Assembly: GCA_937893815.1 (NCBI GenBank)
Contig: CALCSH010000470.1
Coordinates: forward strand, 1-14,639
From: an uncultured Anaerolineae bacterium
Lineage (GTDB): Bacteria > Chloroflexota > Anaerolineae > Anaerolineales > UBA11858
Direction of reading: 5' to 3'
DNA length: 14,639 bases
The translations under genes and the position numbers were made by a program. Under the pieces are notes generated by a model. That model was not told the origin of the DNA and did no database searches. It was given only the letters and a program-made list of their open reading frames with translations. Positions 1 to 7,312 of the stretch are shown here, in pieces. Each line of letters begins with the position of its first letter. Position 1 is the first letter of the stretch.

Positions 1-666
1 CGGGAATGATGCGTGATTGACTATCACAAATCGAACCGGGTTGAGCGCTCCCCAAATGCGTGCAGGTTCATTGAACCATTCACAGGAATGCATCGTGAAA
101 TCCGTTCTGCCGTTGGCCAGAATATCCACGACGCCGTTGAAATCGCCATCACATGCATCATATTTGTAGATGGTTTCTCCGGAGTAGACTTTAATAAGAT
201 TGAAACCCGGTTCAATTTCGAAGGTCTTTTCTTCGTAACCAATGAGTTCCAGGCTTATCGTTTTCGGCAGGTGATTATTGACTTGCAACACCGTTGGTTG
301 AGAATCGCAGGGTATGATTGTAATTGTTACATCATCCTTCATGTCAATCTGTCCGTCTGCTACACCAACACCATCGACTTGTGAAGGTGCACACGCATAC
401 TCGTAAAAATACCAATAGGTTTCGTCATTGTCTAGCAATATATCTTTCTGACCATATGCAGGGACAACAAACACTGCCTTGGCACTGCCATCATCGGCTC
501 CATACTTGGCAAACTGAGCATATACTTCTACACGAATATCTCGTTTTGTCTTATTTACAACTCGGAACGTGCTGTCATCATCTGCTGCAGAGGCACTGGT
601 AAAAACGCCCACAGCAACCAGCAGGGCGGCCAGAACGGCCCAAATTATATATTTTTGCCCTTTCAT
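1..666 (-). CDS. Exported repeat-containing protein, function unknown (partial, C-terminus off window)
   Basis: The frame is open from an ATG at 666 to the window edge, giving 222 residues. The start is supported by AAAGGAG about 6 bases upstream. Residues 1-27 form a signal peptide: a basic start, a hydrophobic core at 7-22, and an Ala-Ser-Ala type cleavage site near 25-28. The mature part looks like a beta-rich tandem repeat. Unit 1 (about 33-120) and unit 2 (about 126-195) each open with a pattern like (V/L)xVxN followed by alternating hydrophobic residues, and each holds two cysteines (C92/C120, C172/C195). A third unit opens at V211 just before the edge. The cysteines probably form disulfides outside the cytoplasm. 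I do not recognise the family. It is transcribed away from the polyphosphate genes, so no functional link is implied. Confidence 0.8.
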   Translation of the reverse strand, partial: MKGQKYIIWAVLAALLVAVGVFTSASAADDDSTFRVVNKTKRDIRVEVYAQFAKYGADDGSAKAVFVVPAYGQKDILLDNDETYWYFYEYACAPSQVDGVGVADGQIDMKDDVTITIIPCDSQPTVLQVNNHLPKTISLELIGYEEKTFEIEPGFNLIKVYSGETIYKYDACDGDFNGVVDILANGRTDFTMHSCEWFNEPARIWGALNPVRFVIVNHASFP

Positions 667-688
667 GGTTTTCTCCTTTGTTCAAGAT

Positions 689-703
689 GTGACATAATGT
701 CAC
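689..703. promoter_or_regulatory. 15-bp perfect palindrome, candidate operator
   Basis: GTGACATAATGTCAC has two 7-base arms around one central base. It lies between the predicted transcription start (about 722) and the ribosome site of the minus-strand gene. It is therefore well placed for a repressor, or it could form a small leader hairpin. The regulator is unknown. Confidence 0.45.
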
Positions 704-728
704 GATTTTTTTCGATCAAGATGGGCGT

Positions 729-734
729 ATTATA
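729..734 (-). promoter_or_regulatory. Extended -10 promoter for the exported repeat protein
   Basis: The minus strand reads TGGTATAAT, a perfect TATAAT hexamer with the TG of an extended -10. No good -35 is seen 17 bases upstream, which is usual for extended -10 promoters. Transcription would begin near 722, leaving a leader of about 55 bases. Confidence 0.6.
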
Positions 735-802
735 CCAATAAATCAAGGTTACGCACACTGCGACAATGGTACGCAAAAATGCTCATTTAACGAAAAATCA
801 GT

Positions 803-808
803 TAAGAT
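803..808 (+). promoter_or_regulatory. Possible -10 for a leaderless sixA transcript
   Basis: TAAGAT lies 6 bases before the ATG at 815, and there is no Shine-Dalgarno sequence before that ATG. This is the geometry of a leaderless mRNA. No convincing -35 is present, so the call is tentative. Confidence 0.35.
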
Positions 809-814
809 AGAAGT

Positions 815-1309
815 ATGAAATCCCTTCTTCTCATGCGCCATGCAAAATCGAGTTGGAATCATTCGGGATTAACCGATCACCAACGCCCACTCAATCAGCG
901 CGGTCTGAGAGACGCGCAACGTATGGGAGACCTGCTCAACAGCGAAGATTTAATTCCGGAGATCATTTTAAGTTCTACCGCAGAAAGAGCGAAATTGACC
1001 ATCCGCGAATTGTTGAAAACCTGTCATTTTGATGGCCCACTCTACTATTTCGACGAGCTTTACGAAGCAGATATCGATGATTATATAAAGTGCATTCACA
1101 CTTTGAGTGCCAACGCTCAATTGGTGATGATGGTTGGACATAATCCTGAGATCAGCTCATTCCTCGAAACGATTTGTGATTCCTATGAACATATGCCCAC
1201 TGCGGCGATTGCCTGGGTCCAGTTTCGATGTGAGAAATGGACTGATATTCCCGGTACAACCGGTGGAAAACTCGTTAAGCTTTGGACACCGAAAAGGTTG
1301 CCGCATTAG
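815..1309 (+). CDS. sixA: SixA-like phosphohistidine phosphatase
   Basis: This is a 164-residue histidine phosphatase superfamily protein of the short SixA type. The catalytic RHA motif is at residues 8-10, with H9 the expected phospho-acceptor. Ser-Ser-Thr-Ala-Glu-Arg at 53-58 supplies the second active-site Arg, and Val-Gly-His-Asn at 107-110 supplies the second His. SixA-type enzymes are cytosolic and remove phosphate from phosphohistidine on proteins. The gene opens a unit with the Pro/Lys-rich protein gene and ppk1 on the same strand, with no clear terminator between them. PPK1 works through a phosphohistidine, so PPK1 is a possible substrate; that is inference. The family is certain, the substrate is not. 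A sugar-phosphate phosphatase role is unlikely given the SixA-like start and length. Confidence 0.85.
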   Translation: MKSLLLMRHAKSSWNHSGLTDHQRPLNQRGLRDAQRMGDLLNSEDLIPEIILSSTAERAKLTIRELLKTCHFDGPLYYFDELYEADIDDYIKCIHTLSANAQLVMMVGHNPEISSFLETICDSYEHMPTAAIAWVQFRCEKWTDIPGTTGGKLVKLWTPKRLPH

Positions 1310-1383
1310 CGTCATTCCCGCCAGCGTAACAAAACCGAAATGACACGATAGATGTCAGTTATCTTGTTTCAAGGAGCAAGCTC

Positions 1384-1731
1384 ATGAGTAAAAATACTCA
1401 ACACATCCCAGGAAAGATTCTCGCTGCTACCGAGCAATACCCGCCCCCAGTGCCCACTTTAGCCGATTTTTACAAACCACCAGACGACCAATCCCTACCG
1501 GAAGAGGAATCCATCGTGGAGCAGATTTCAGATGCAGCTGCTCCTGAATATCCGCCACCTGTGCCATCCTTGGCAGATTACTATACACCGCCGAACAAAA
1601 CCCCGATGGCAAATTTCTCCTCCGATGGGACCTCCCCACCCACAGCAATAACCGAATCCTCAAATCGCCCTATCCCAAAATCAAACCAGAAAAAAATCAA
1701 AAAGAAATCAAAAAAAAGTAAGCGGAAATAG
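1384..1731 (+). CDS. Small Pro-rich protein with lysine-rich tail, function unknown
   Basis: The product has 115 residues, starting at an ATG preceded by AAGGAG about 8 bases upstream. I do not recognise the family. Two copies of a 15-residue motif, YPPPVP(T/S)LAD(F/Y)Y(K/T)PP, lie at residues 19-33 and 56-70 with 12 of 15 identical. The linker between them is acidic, and the region after them is rich in Ser, Thr and Pro. The last 15 residues hold nine Lys and one Arg. The protein has no hydrophobic core, signal peptide or membrane segment and is probably largely disordered. It sits 5 bases before ppk1 and after sixA, so it is likely co-expressed with polyphosphate synthesis. A basic tail could bind polyphosphate or nucleic acid and the repeats could be docking motifs; both are inference. 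The A-runs at 1690-1696 and 1710-1717 make the tail prone to slippage. Confidence 0.8.
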   Translation: MSKNTQHIPGKILAATEQYPPPVPTLADFYKPPDDQSLPEEESIVEQISDAAAPEYPPPVPSLADYYTPPNKTPMANFSSDGTSPPTAITESSNRPIPKSNQKKIKKKSKKSKRK

Positions 1732-1736
1732 AAATC

Positions 1737-3866
1737 ATGGCTACGGAAAACAAGAAGTTTAATCTTGGGCATCCCACATATTATATTAATCGCGAGATAA
1801 GTATGCTCGCTTTTCAGGAACGCGTTTTTAACGAAGCCCGTGATAAAAGGCATCCGCTGATTGAGCGAACCAAATACCTGGCCTTTGTGGGTTCAAATTT
1901 GGATGAGTTTTTTATGGTGCGGGTGGGTGGGCTGAAAATGCAGTACGATGCAGGAGTCTCACAGCTTTCGATTGATGGCAGCACACCTGCGAATCAACTG
2001 GCTGAAATCCGAAAAAATGCCTACCAATTGATGACGGATGTGCGCAAATATTTCTCTGAGGAGATGCTACCGGAACTGAAACAGGCCGGAATCTTCATCT
2101 TAAATTATGAAGAACTAACGCCAAAACAGAAGGAAAAAACGAACGACTATTTTCAAGAAATAGTATTCCCTGTGCTAACTCCGCTGGCATTCGATCCGGG
2201 GCACCCTTTTCCGCATATTTCCAACCTGAGTTTGAATTTGGCGGTACTGATTCGAGATACGAATGGACATAAGCATTTTGCCAGGGTAAAAGTGCCTTCG
2301 ACACTGCCAAGGCTCGTACCCATCAAACGTTCTTCGGGAAGCGTGCGGCGCGATGGCACGGTTCCTCATGAGCATTATTTTGTCTGGCTGGATCAGTTAA
2401 TCGCCAATAATCTGGTATATCTTTTTCCTGGCATGGAGATGCTTGAAGTTCACCCATTTCGATTGACTCGCAACGCGGATATGATCATTCAGGAGTTGGA
2501 GGCTGGCGATTTATTGGAGGCCATGGAAGAGAGTGTACGCAAACGTCGCTTTGGCGTTGTGGTGGAATTAGCGATTAATCAAGATATGCCCGGCTATATC
2601 CTGAATATTTTGCTCGAAAATTTAAGTGTCGATCCAAACGACGTGTACAAACTCGATGGCCCGCTCGGCTTGAGTAGTTTAATGGAGCTGAGTAATATTG
2701 ATCGCTTTGATCTCAAGGCAGAGCCTTTTATTCACCATATTCCACCACAGCTAAAACTGGAAGGAACCGATCGTAATATTTTTGCTGCAATTCGCCAGGG
2801 AGATATTCTTCTACACCATCCATATGACTCGTTCGATCCAGTTGTGAAATTCTTGCAGGCAGCCGCCAAAGACCCCAATGTTCTGACGATTAAACAAACA
2901 CTCTATCGCGTGGGGCGCAATTCGCCAATTGTACGCGCGCTGCTGAAAGCACGTCGAGATTATGGCAAACAAGTTGCCGTATTGGTCGAACTCAAAGCGC
3001 GCTTTGATGAGGAAAGCAATATTGAATGGGCAAAGATGCTGGAGCGTGAAGGCGTGCATGTGACGTATGGTTTGTTAGGATTAAAGACCCATTCCAAAAT
3101 TACACTGGTGATCCGTAAAGAAGGCGAACGTATTCGGCGCTATGTACATCTAGGCACCGGGAACTATAACCACTCTACAGCGAAACTCTATGAGGATATT
3201 GGCCTATTCACTTGCGATAACGAAATCGGGGCAGATGCAACCGATTTATTTAATTACCTGACCGGGTATTCCTCACAAAATCAATTTCGAAAATTGCTGA
3301 TCGCCCCTATCAACCTTCGGAGTCGGCTAGAAGAACTCATTCACCGAGAAACTTTGTTTGCACAACAAGGGAAAGACGCTCGACTGATCTTTAAGATCAA
3401 TGCGCTGGTTGATAAACCGATCATCAAATCGCTTTACAAAGCTTCACAAGCTGGCGTAAAGATTGATCTAATTAGCCGCAGCATGTGTAGTTTGCGGCCT
3501 GGCATCGAAGGGGTTAGTGAGAATATTCGCGTTTTCAGTCTTTTAGGTCGTTATCTGGAGCATAGCCGCATTTTCTATTTCAAAAATGATGGCACGCCAC
3601 AAATTTATATGGGCAGCGCCGATTTGATGCCGCGCAACCTCAACAACCGGGTGGAGGTAATTTTCCCGGTTGAAGACACAAAAATCGTGGAATATATACA
3701 CGACAACATTTTATCGGCCTACCTGCGGGATAATTCAAAAATCTATCAGATGAAGACGGATGGAACTTTCGAGCAACTTCAGCCCGAAAAGGATCAGGCT
3801 GCATTTTCTACTCAAGATCATTTCATCCAACGCACACAGCACGCACAATTGGAAATCGATGCCTGA
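1737..3866 (+). CDS. ppk1: Polyphosphate kinase 1
   Basis: The product has 709 residues, normal for PPK1, which reversibly moves the gamma phosphate of ATP onto a growing polyphosphate chain. The N-terminal domain begins with Tyr-Ile-Asn-Arg-Glu-(Ile)-Ser near 16-22 and the conserved SNLDEFFMVRVGGL stretch near 53-66. The phospholipase-D-like catalytic domains carry the two expected histidines: H452 in KTHSKI, the likely phosphorylated residue, and H609 in LEHSRI. HLGTGNYN follows the first. No residue looks missing. The start is the ATG 5 bases after the upstream stop, with only a weak GGAAA ribosome site, so translation may be coupled to the Pro/Lys-rich gene. The unit ends at a strong terminator directly after the stop codon. 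Confidence 0.97.
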   Translation: MATENKKFNLGHPTYYINREISMLAFQERVFNEARDKRHPLIERTKYLAFVGSNLDEFFMVRVGGLKMQYDAGVSQLSIDGSTPANQLAEIRKNAYQLMTDVRKYFSEEMLPELKQAGIFILNYEELTPKQKEKTNDYFQEIVFPVLTPLAFDPGHPFPHISNLSLNLAVLIRDTNGHKHFARVKVPSTLPRLVPIKRSSGSVRRDGTVPHEHYFVWLDQLIANNLVYLFPGMEMLEVHPFRLTRNADMIIQELEAGDLLEAMEESVRKRRFGVVVELAINQDMPGYILNILLENLSVDPNDVYKLDGPLGLSSLMELSNIDRFDLKAEPFIHHIPPQLKLEGTDRNIFAAIRQGDILLHHPYDSFDPVVKFLQAAAKDPNVLTIKQTLYRVGRNSPIVRALLKARRDYGKQVAVLVELKARFDEESNIEWAKMLEREGVHVTYGLLGLKTHSKITLVIRKEGERIRRYVHLGTGNYNHSTAKLYEDIGLFTCDNEIGADATDLFNYLTGYSSQNQFRKLLIAPINLRSRLEELIHRETLFAQQGKDARLIFKINALVDKPIIKSLYKASQAGVKIDLISRSMCSLRPGIEGVSENIRVFSLLGRYLEHSRIFYFKNDGTPQIYMGSADLMPRNLNNRVEVIFPVEDTKIVEYIHDNILSAYLRDNSKIYQMKTDGTFEQLQPEKDQAAFSTQDHFIQRTQHAQLEIDA

Positions 3867-3867
3867 C

Positions 3868-3909
3868 AAAAAAGGCATGAAGATAGCGAAATCATCTTCA
3901 TGCCTTTTT
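3868..3909. terminator. Bidirectional intrinsic terminator between ppk1 and ppk2
   Basis: An 11-bp perfect GC-containing stem (GGCATGAAGAT at 3874-3884 with its complement at 3894-3904) has a 9-base loop. It is flanked by six A on the left and five T on the right. Each strand therefore reads stem plus U-tract, serving ppk1 on plus and ppk2 on minus. Confidence 0.92.
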
Positions 3910-3924
3910 GTAGATTGGCTGTTT

Positions 3925-4755
3925 TTATGGGTAAATTTCTGGAACAAAAGTCTGATCAGTAATCGGGGGGCGCACATACCCGCTAACCTTGGGTAACGGC
4001 GGCAACTCAATGGGATCTATTGTCATATCTTCGTAGGGAACCATACTCAGCAAGTGATAGATACAGTTCAAGCGGGCATGCCGCTTGATGTCAGCATTTA
4101 CTACATACCAGGGCGCTTGTTTAAGATCGGTTGCTGCGAACATGCGATCTTTGGCAATCGAGTACTCCAGCCAGCGTCGGCGCGATTCAAGATCCATGGG
4201 GCTGAGTTTCCATCGTTTTACGGGGTCATTATTTCGAACACGAAAACGCCGTTCCTGTTCTTCATCGCTAACGGAAAACCAGTACTTGATCAAAATAATT
4301 CCCGAACGCACCAACATACGTTCAAATTGCGGACAAGATCGCAAAAATTCCTGATATTCAGATTCCGAACAAAACCCCATCACCGGTTCTACAAGCGCCT
4401 TGTTATACCAACTACGGTCGAAAAGCACCATCTCACCGGCTGCAGGCAATTGAGCAACATAACGCTGAAACCACCACTGTGTTTTTTGGCGTTCTGTCGG
4501 CGTACCCAGAGCAACCACGCGAACAATACGAGGATTCAGGCTTTGAGTAATTCGTTTGATCACGCCTCCTTTGCCCGCTGCATCGCGTCCCTCAAACAGT
4601 ACCACCACACGCAACCCTTTTTGCTTTATCCACTCCTGGAGTTTTACCAGCTCTACCTGTAATTTCTCCATTTCCTCATAATATTTTTTCTTGGAAATCT
4701 TTGCCGATCCTGATTCTTCTGCTAATTTGTCTTTCACTACTTCTCCCTTGGCCAT
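3925..4755 (-). CDS. ppk2: PPK2-family polyphosphate kinase
   Basis: The product has 276 residues, the size of a single-domain PPK2. The Walker A motif GRDAAGKGG is at 56-64 and the Walker B/lid region FDRSWYN at 112-118, with the conserved KTQWWFQRY and YWFSVS segments. A Lys/Glu-rich helix (about 1-45) comes first. PPK2 enzymes move phosphate between polyphosphate and nucleoside di- or monophosphates in the cytosol. The length and Walker A context suggest class I (ADP/GDP phosphorylation), but class needs an alignment. I chose the ATG at 4755 because AAGGAGG lies 5 bases upstream. An in-frame ATG at 4809 would lie inside the promoter. It converges with ppk1 and is transcribed from its own promoter. 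Confidence 0.93.
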   Translation of the reverse strand: MAKGEVVKDKLAEESGSAKISKKKYYEEMEKLQVELVKLQEWIKQKGLRVVVLFEGRDAAGKGGVIKRITQSLNPRIVRVVALGTPTERQKTQWWFQRYVAQLPAAGEMVLFDRSWYNKALVEPVMGFCSESEYQEFLRSCPQFERMLVRSGIILIKYWFSVSDEEQERRFRVRNNDPVKRWKLSPMDLESRRRWLEYSIAKDRMFAATDLKQAPWYVVNADIKRHARLNCIYHLLSMVPYEDMTIDPIELPPLPKVSGYVRPPITDQTFVPEIYP

Positions 4756-4780
4756 TGCTACCTCCTTACAGTGTACGCAT

Positions 4781-4809
4781 ATCATAATAAGGATTTGCTC
4801 TCGATTCAA
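4781..4809 (-). promoter_or_regulatory. ppk2 promoter
   Basis: The minus strand has TTGAAT (4809-4804), a 17-base spacer and TATGAT (4786-4781). The predicted start near 4774 leaves a leader of about 20 bases that carries the AAGGAGG site. Confidence 0.75.
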
Positions 4810-4832
4810 GCAGGAATAATGAACGACAAAGC

Positions 4833-4866
4833 AACCGCTCCCTCAAATTTAAAGGGAGCGGCTTTT
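4833..4866 (-). terminator. Hairpin terminator after the kinase gene
   Basis: CCGCTCCCT (4835-4843) and AGGGAGCGG (4853-4861) form a perfect 9-bp GC-rich stem with a 9-base loop. It lies about 40 bases past the kinase stop codon. The minus-strand tract after it is weak (TTGCTTT), and the plus-strand one is TTTT. Confidence 0.7.
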
Positions 4867-4899
4867 GGATGTCAGATTGTTTCAGAAAAAGAGGGGAAT

Positions 4900-7155
4900 C
4901 TAACGCCCGATGGGACGCCAAGCAGGATCAAAATCCCAAGAGGGATTGAAAGTCAATTGGGTGAGTTCACTCCCGCTAGATCGCATCACATAAATGCTGT
5001 GCTCGGCCCCGGCAGCCCAACTTTCAAAGGCTAACCAAAACCCATCCGGCGAGAAATTCGCTTCCCGCATAGGAATGCCTCCATGGACAGGATAAACACG
5101 AAATTCTGCTGTGCCGCCTTCGGGGTAACTCGCGCCCATTAATCTGGGGACTCCAAATTGCTCCTTCTGTGTAAAAATCAAAACATGCCCATCTGGCGAC
5201 ATGATCGGGTCTAAATCCCAAAGGCTGCCACCACTTGCCGAAAAACGATGCGGATCACTGCCATCCGGATTCATCGTCCAAAGCTGATATGGCCCATTGC
5301 GCGTGGTCGAAAAGATAATTTTTGCCCCATCTGGAGACCACTCGGGCTGCTGATCCCGATGATCAATCGAAAGTTTTTGTACATCTTTCGATTCTAAATC
5401 CATCACATAGATTTGTGGGCGAAAATCATCTCGCATGGATGTAAACGCTAAATACTTCCCATCAGGTGACCAGGCCGGGTCAAAATCGCCACCACCTGTA
5501 GTAGGCAAGGGTTCTAATCCGCTGCCATCCGCATTGATAATGAAGAGACTGGCAGAGCCATACGTTTCGCTATTCTCTTCGCAAGGCGAAATAAAAACCA
5601 GACGTGTGCCATCAGGCGACCAGTCGGGCTGGCAAGCTCCCCATTGAACATCTGTGAGTTGGTGCAATTCTGTTCCAGCAATATCGACAAGCCAGATTTG
5701 TGGGATTCCACTTTGGTCTGAAGCAAAAGCAATTTGGCCATGACCACCACCCTGGGGCGTGGCCGTTGGGGTGTATTTCGATGTTTTTGTGATCGTTGGC
5801 GTCACAGTTGGCGAATTGGTGTAGGTAAATGTCGCTGTTGGCGTTAATGTAGGCGGCAATGTCTGCGTAGGCGTTTGTGTCGCTAACAACGCCTCGGTTG
5901 TTGCTGTCGGAACAGGTGTTTCTGTAGCTAGCACAATGGTAGCAGTTGGCAAATCTGTAGGAAGCAAGGTCGGCACTTCTGTTGGGGTTGCTGGCAATGG
6001 AGTGATCGTAGTTGTAGCCGTTGGCGAAGCGGCCAATGGTAGGGCAGCCAACCATTCTTTCGCCCTCTCCGGCTGAATGATGTAGATCGCTCCGATCGTG
6101 CTGATGAGCAACACCAGCAAAAAGACGAATGACATTAAGCATCCGCGACCTCGATTTGGCTGCGGGCGCGGCATAGGTTGGAATTCATCATCTTTCAGTG
6201 GCGTGCTGATGGGAATCGGCTTTTCTAGCCATCCACCAAAGATTTTCTTGTCAGCCTGGGCGGAAGCCTCACCTGTTTTTACCGATTTAATGGGCTGACT
6301 TCCCAGAGGTTTGAGTACGCCTTGATCGATCACCTTGCGCTTGGCTGACAAACCCGTCCCTGATAGTGCCTGTTTGAATTCATCTGCGTTTTGATATCGA
6401 TCATCTGGATGAACAGATAAGGCTTTTTCGATTACCTTCGAAAAGCGGCGCGAAACATCCGGGTTTCGGTCGCGTAGGGGAGTTAGTTCGACTTGTTCCA
6501 TCGTACGAGCCAAACTATCTTCCGGCACGATACCCGCCACCGATGCATATAAAGTCGCGGCCAACGAATAAATATCCGACCGATGGTCTGTGCGCGCTCC
6601 TCCGTATTGTTCTGGCGGCGAATATCCCGGTGTCATGGCGCGCGCTCCGGTAGTTGTGCGCTGTCCTGTAAATGCTACCTTGGCGAGACCAAAATCTACC
6701 AGGAAGATGGCACCATCCGGTGAGATTTTGACATTCCCAGGTTTGATATCTCGATGCAGAATCGGAGGGTTTTGCGTGTGCATATAGGTCAGCGCATCAC
6801 ACATGGCTGCACCAATCAGCAAGGCTTCTTCTTCCGAAATCACACCAACCTGATCCATGCGCTCGCGCAAATCTTCCCCCTCAATATAATCCATGACCAA
6901 ATATTGCCCCTGGCCTTCTATCACAAAGTGATCAGATACGCGCGGCAAATTCGCATGACGCAATCCAGCCAAAATCGTAGCTTCGCGGCGAAATTGCCGC
7001 GCATACTCATCGGTAGTAAAGAGATTTTCCTTCACAGCAACTTCTACCCCCAAGTTGTCATCTACCGCCCGGTAGATTGCCCCCATACCTCCCTGACCTA
7101 ATATTTCCAAAATTCGATATCGATTGTGTAATGATGCGCCACGGTCCAGAGTCAT
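4900..7155 (-). CDS. Transmembrane Ser/Thr protein kinase with extracellular TolB-like propeller
   Basis: The product has 751 residues from the ATG at 7155, which places the kinase domain at about 13-264. The frame stays open upstream to 7365, but that part runs through a palindromic element and is probably not coding. Kinase motifs are all present: GQGGMG loop at 20-25, K42, E58, HRDIKPGN at 134-141 and DFG at 154-156. A Thr-rich activation loop (166-175) leads to PGYSPPEQY. A linker is followed by one membrane helix (about 339-360). Then comes a Thr/Pro-rich stalk (377-467) and six WSPDG-type PD40 motifs to the end, typical of TolB-like beta-propellers. The topology is kinase inside, propeller outside, suggesting a sensor of an outside ligand. 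Most bacterial relatives carry PASTA or other sensors; the ligand here is unknown. No Shine-Dalgarno precedes the chosen ATG, so the exact start is uncertain. It has its own terminator. Confidence 0.9.
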   Translation of the reverse strand: MTLDRGASLHNRYRILEILGQGGMGAIYRAVDDNLGVEVAVKENLFTTDEYARQFRREATILAGLRHANLPRVSDHFVIEGQGQYLVMDYIEGEDLRERMDQVGVISEEEALLIGAAMCDALTYMHTQNPPILHRDIKPGNVKISPDGAIFLVDFGLAKVAFTGQRTTTGARAMTPGYSPPEQYGGARTDHRSDIYSLAATLYASVAGIVPEDSLARTMEQVELTPLRDRNPDVSRRFSKVIEKALSVHPDDRYQNADEFKQALSGTGLSAKRKVIDQGVLKPLGSQPIKSVKTGEASAQADKKIFGGWLEKPIPISTPLKDDEFQPMPRPQPNRGRGCLMSFVFLLVLLISTIGAIYIIQPERAKEWLAALPLAASPTATTTITPLPATPTEVPTLLPTDLPTATIVLATETPVPTATTEALLATQTPTQTLPPTLTPTATFTYTNSPTVTPTITKTSKYTPTATPQGGGHGQIAFASDQSGIPQIWLVDIAGTELHQLTDVQWGACQPDWSPDGTRLVFISPCEENSETYGSASLFIINADGSGLEPLPTTGGGDFDPAWSPDGKYLAFTSMRDDFRPQIYVMDLESKDVQKLSIDHRDQQPEWSPDGAKIIFSTTRNGPYQLWTMNPDGSDPHRFSASGGSLWDLDPIMSPDGHVLIFTQKEQFGVPRLMGASYPEGGTAEFRVYPVHGGIPMREANFSPDGFWLAFESWAAGAEHSIYVMRSSGSELTQLTFNPSWDFDPAWRPIGR

Positions 7156-7187
7156 AAAAATACTCGAGTAAACTGCCCTTACAATAA

Positions 7188-7195
7188 AGATTTGA
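7188..7195. repeat. Left 8-bp target-site duplication
   Basis: AGATTTGA directly abuts the left end of the palindromic element and is repeated identically at 7305-7312. Confidence 0.65.
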
Positions 7196-7304
7196 GGGTC
7201 TCTGAGATTTCGCAAGGTAAAGCCCAGATTTGGGGGTGTGGCGGGTGTTTCACACCCGCCACACCCCCAAATCTGGGAACCTCCACGCAAAGTCTCAAAG
7301 AGCC
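7196..7304. mobile_element. 109-bp palindromic MITE-like element
   Basis: The element is exactly symmetric: two 53-base arms around a 3-base centre (7249-7251). The inner 26 bases of each arm (7223-7248 and 7252-7277) are perfect complements. The outer 18 bases (7196-7213 and 7287-7304) are imperfect terminal inverted repeats with 14 of 18 matching, beginning GGGTCTCTGAG and GGCTCTTTGAG. The 9 bases between are unpaired. An identical 8-base direct repeat, AGATTTGA, abuts both ends (7188-7195 and 7305-7312), as expected for a target-site duplication. It has no room for a transposase. IS families that give 8-bp duplications (for example IS1595, IS6, IS256) are possible mobilisers, unassigned. 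It sits 41 bases upstream of the kinase ATG and would form a very stable hairpin in its mRNA. Confidence 0.75.
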
Positions 7305-7312
7305 AGATTTGA
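7305..7312. repeat. Right 8-bp target-site duplication
   Basis: AGATTTGA directly abuts the right end of the palindromic element and is the second copy of 7188-7195. Confidence 0.65.

Noticed and set aside
688..704. TGTGA...TCACG as a CRP site
   Set aside because: The half-sites are 7 bases apart, not 6, and the arms match a 15-bp odd palindrome better.
1311..1344. Inverted GTCATT/AATGAC after sixA as terminator or repeat
   Set aside because: Only 6 bp with a long loop and no T-tract; it would also cut sixA from ppk1.
1681..1737. Runs of 7 and 8 A near the end of the Pro/Lys-rich gene, possible slippage fusing it to ppk1
   Set aside because: The ppk1 frame has a TAA at 1719-1721 just after the longer run, so a shift cannot produce a fusion; it would only alter the tail.
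4054..4662. 202-codon plus-strand frame opposite ppk2
   Set aside because: It is antisense to a confirmed PPK2 with intact Walker motifs and shows no domain.
4756..4809. Longer ppk2 start at 4809 (18 more residues)
   Set aside because: It lies within the predicted promoter and has no ribosome site, whereas ATG 4755 has AAGGAGG at ideal spacing.
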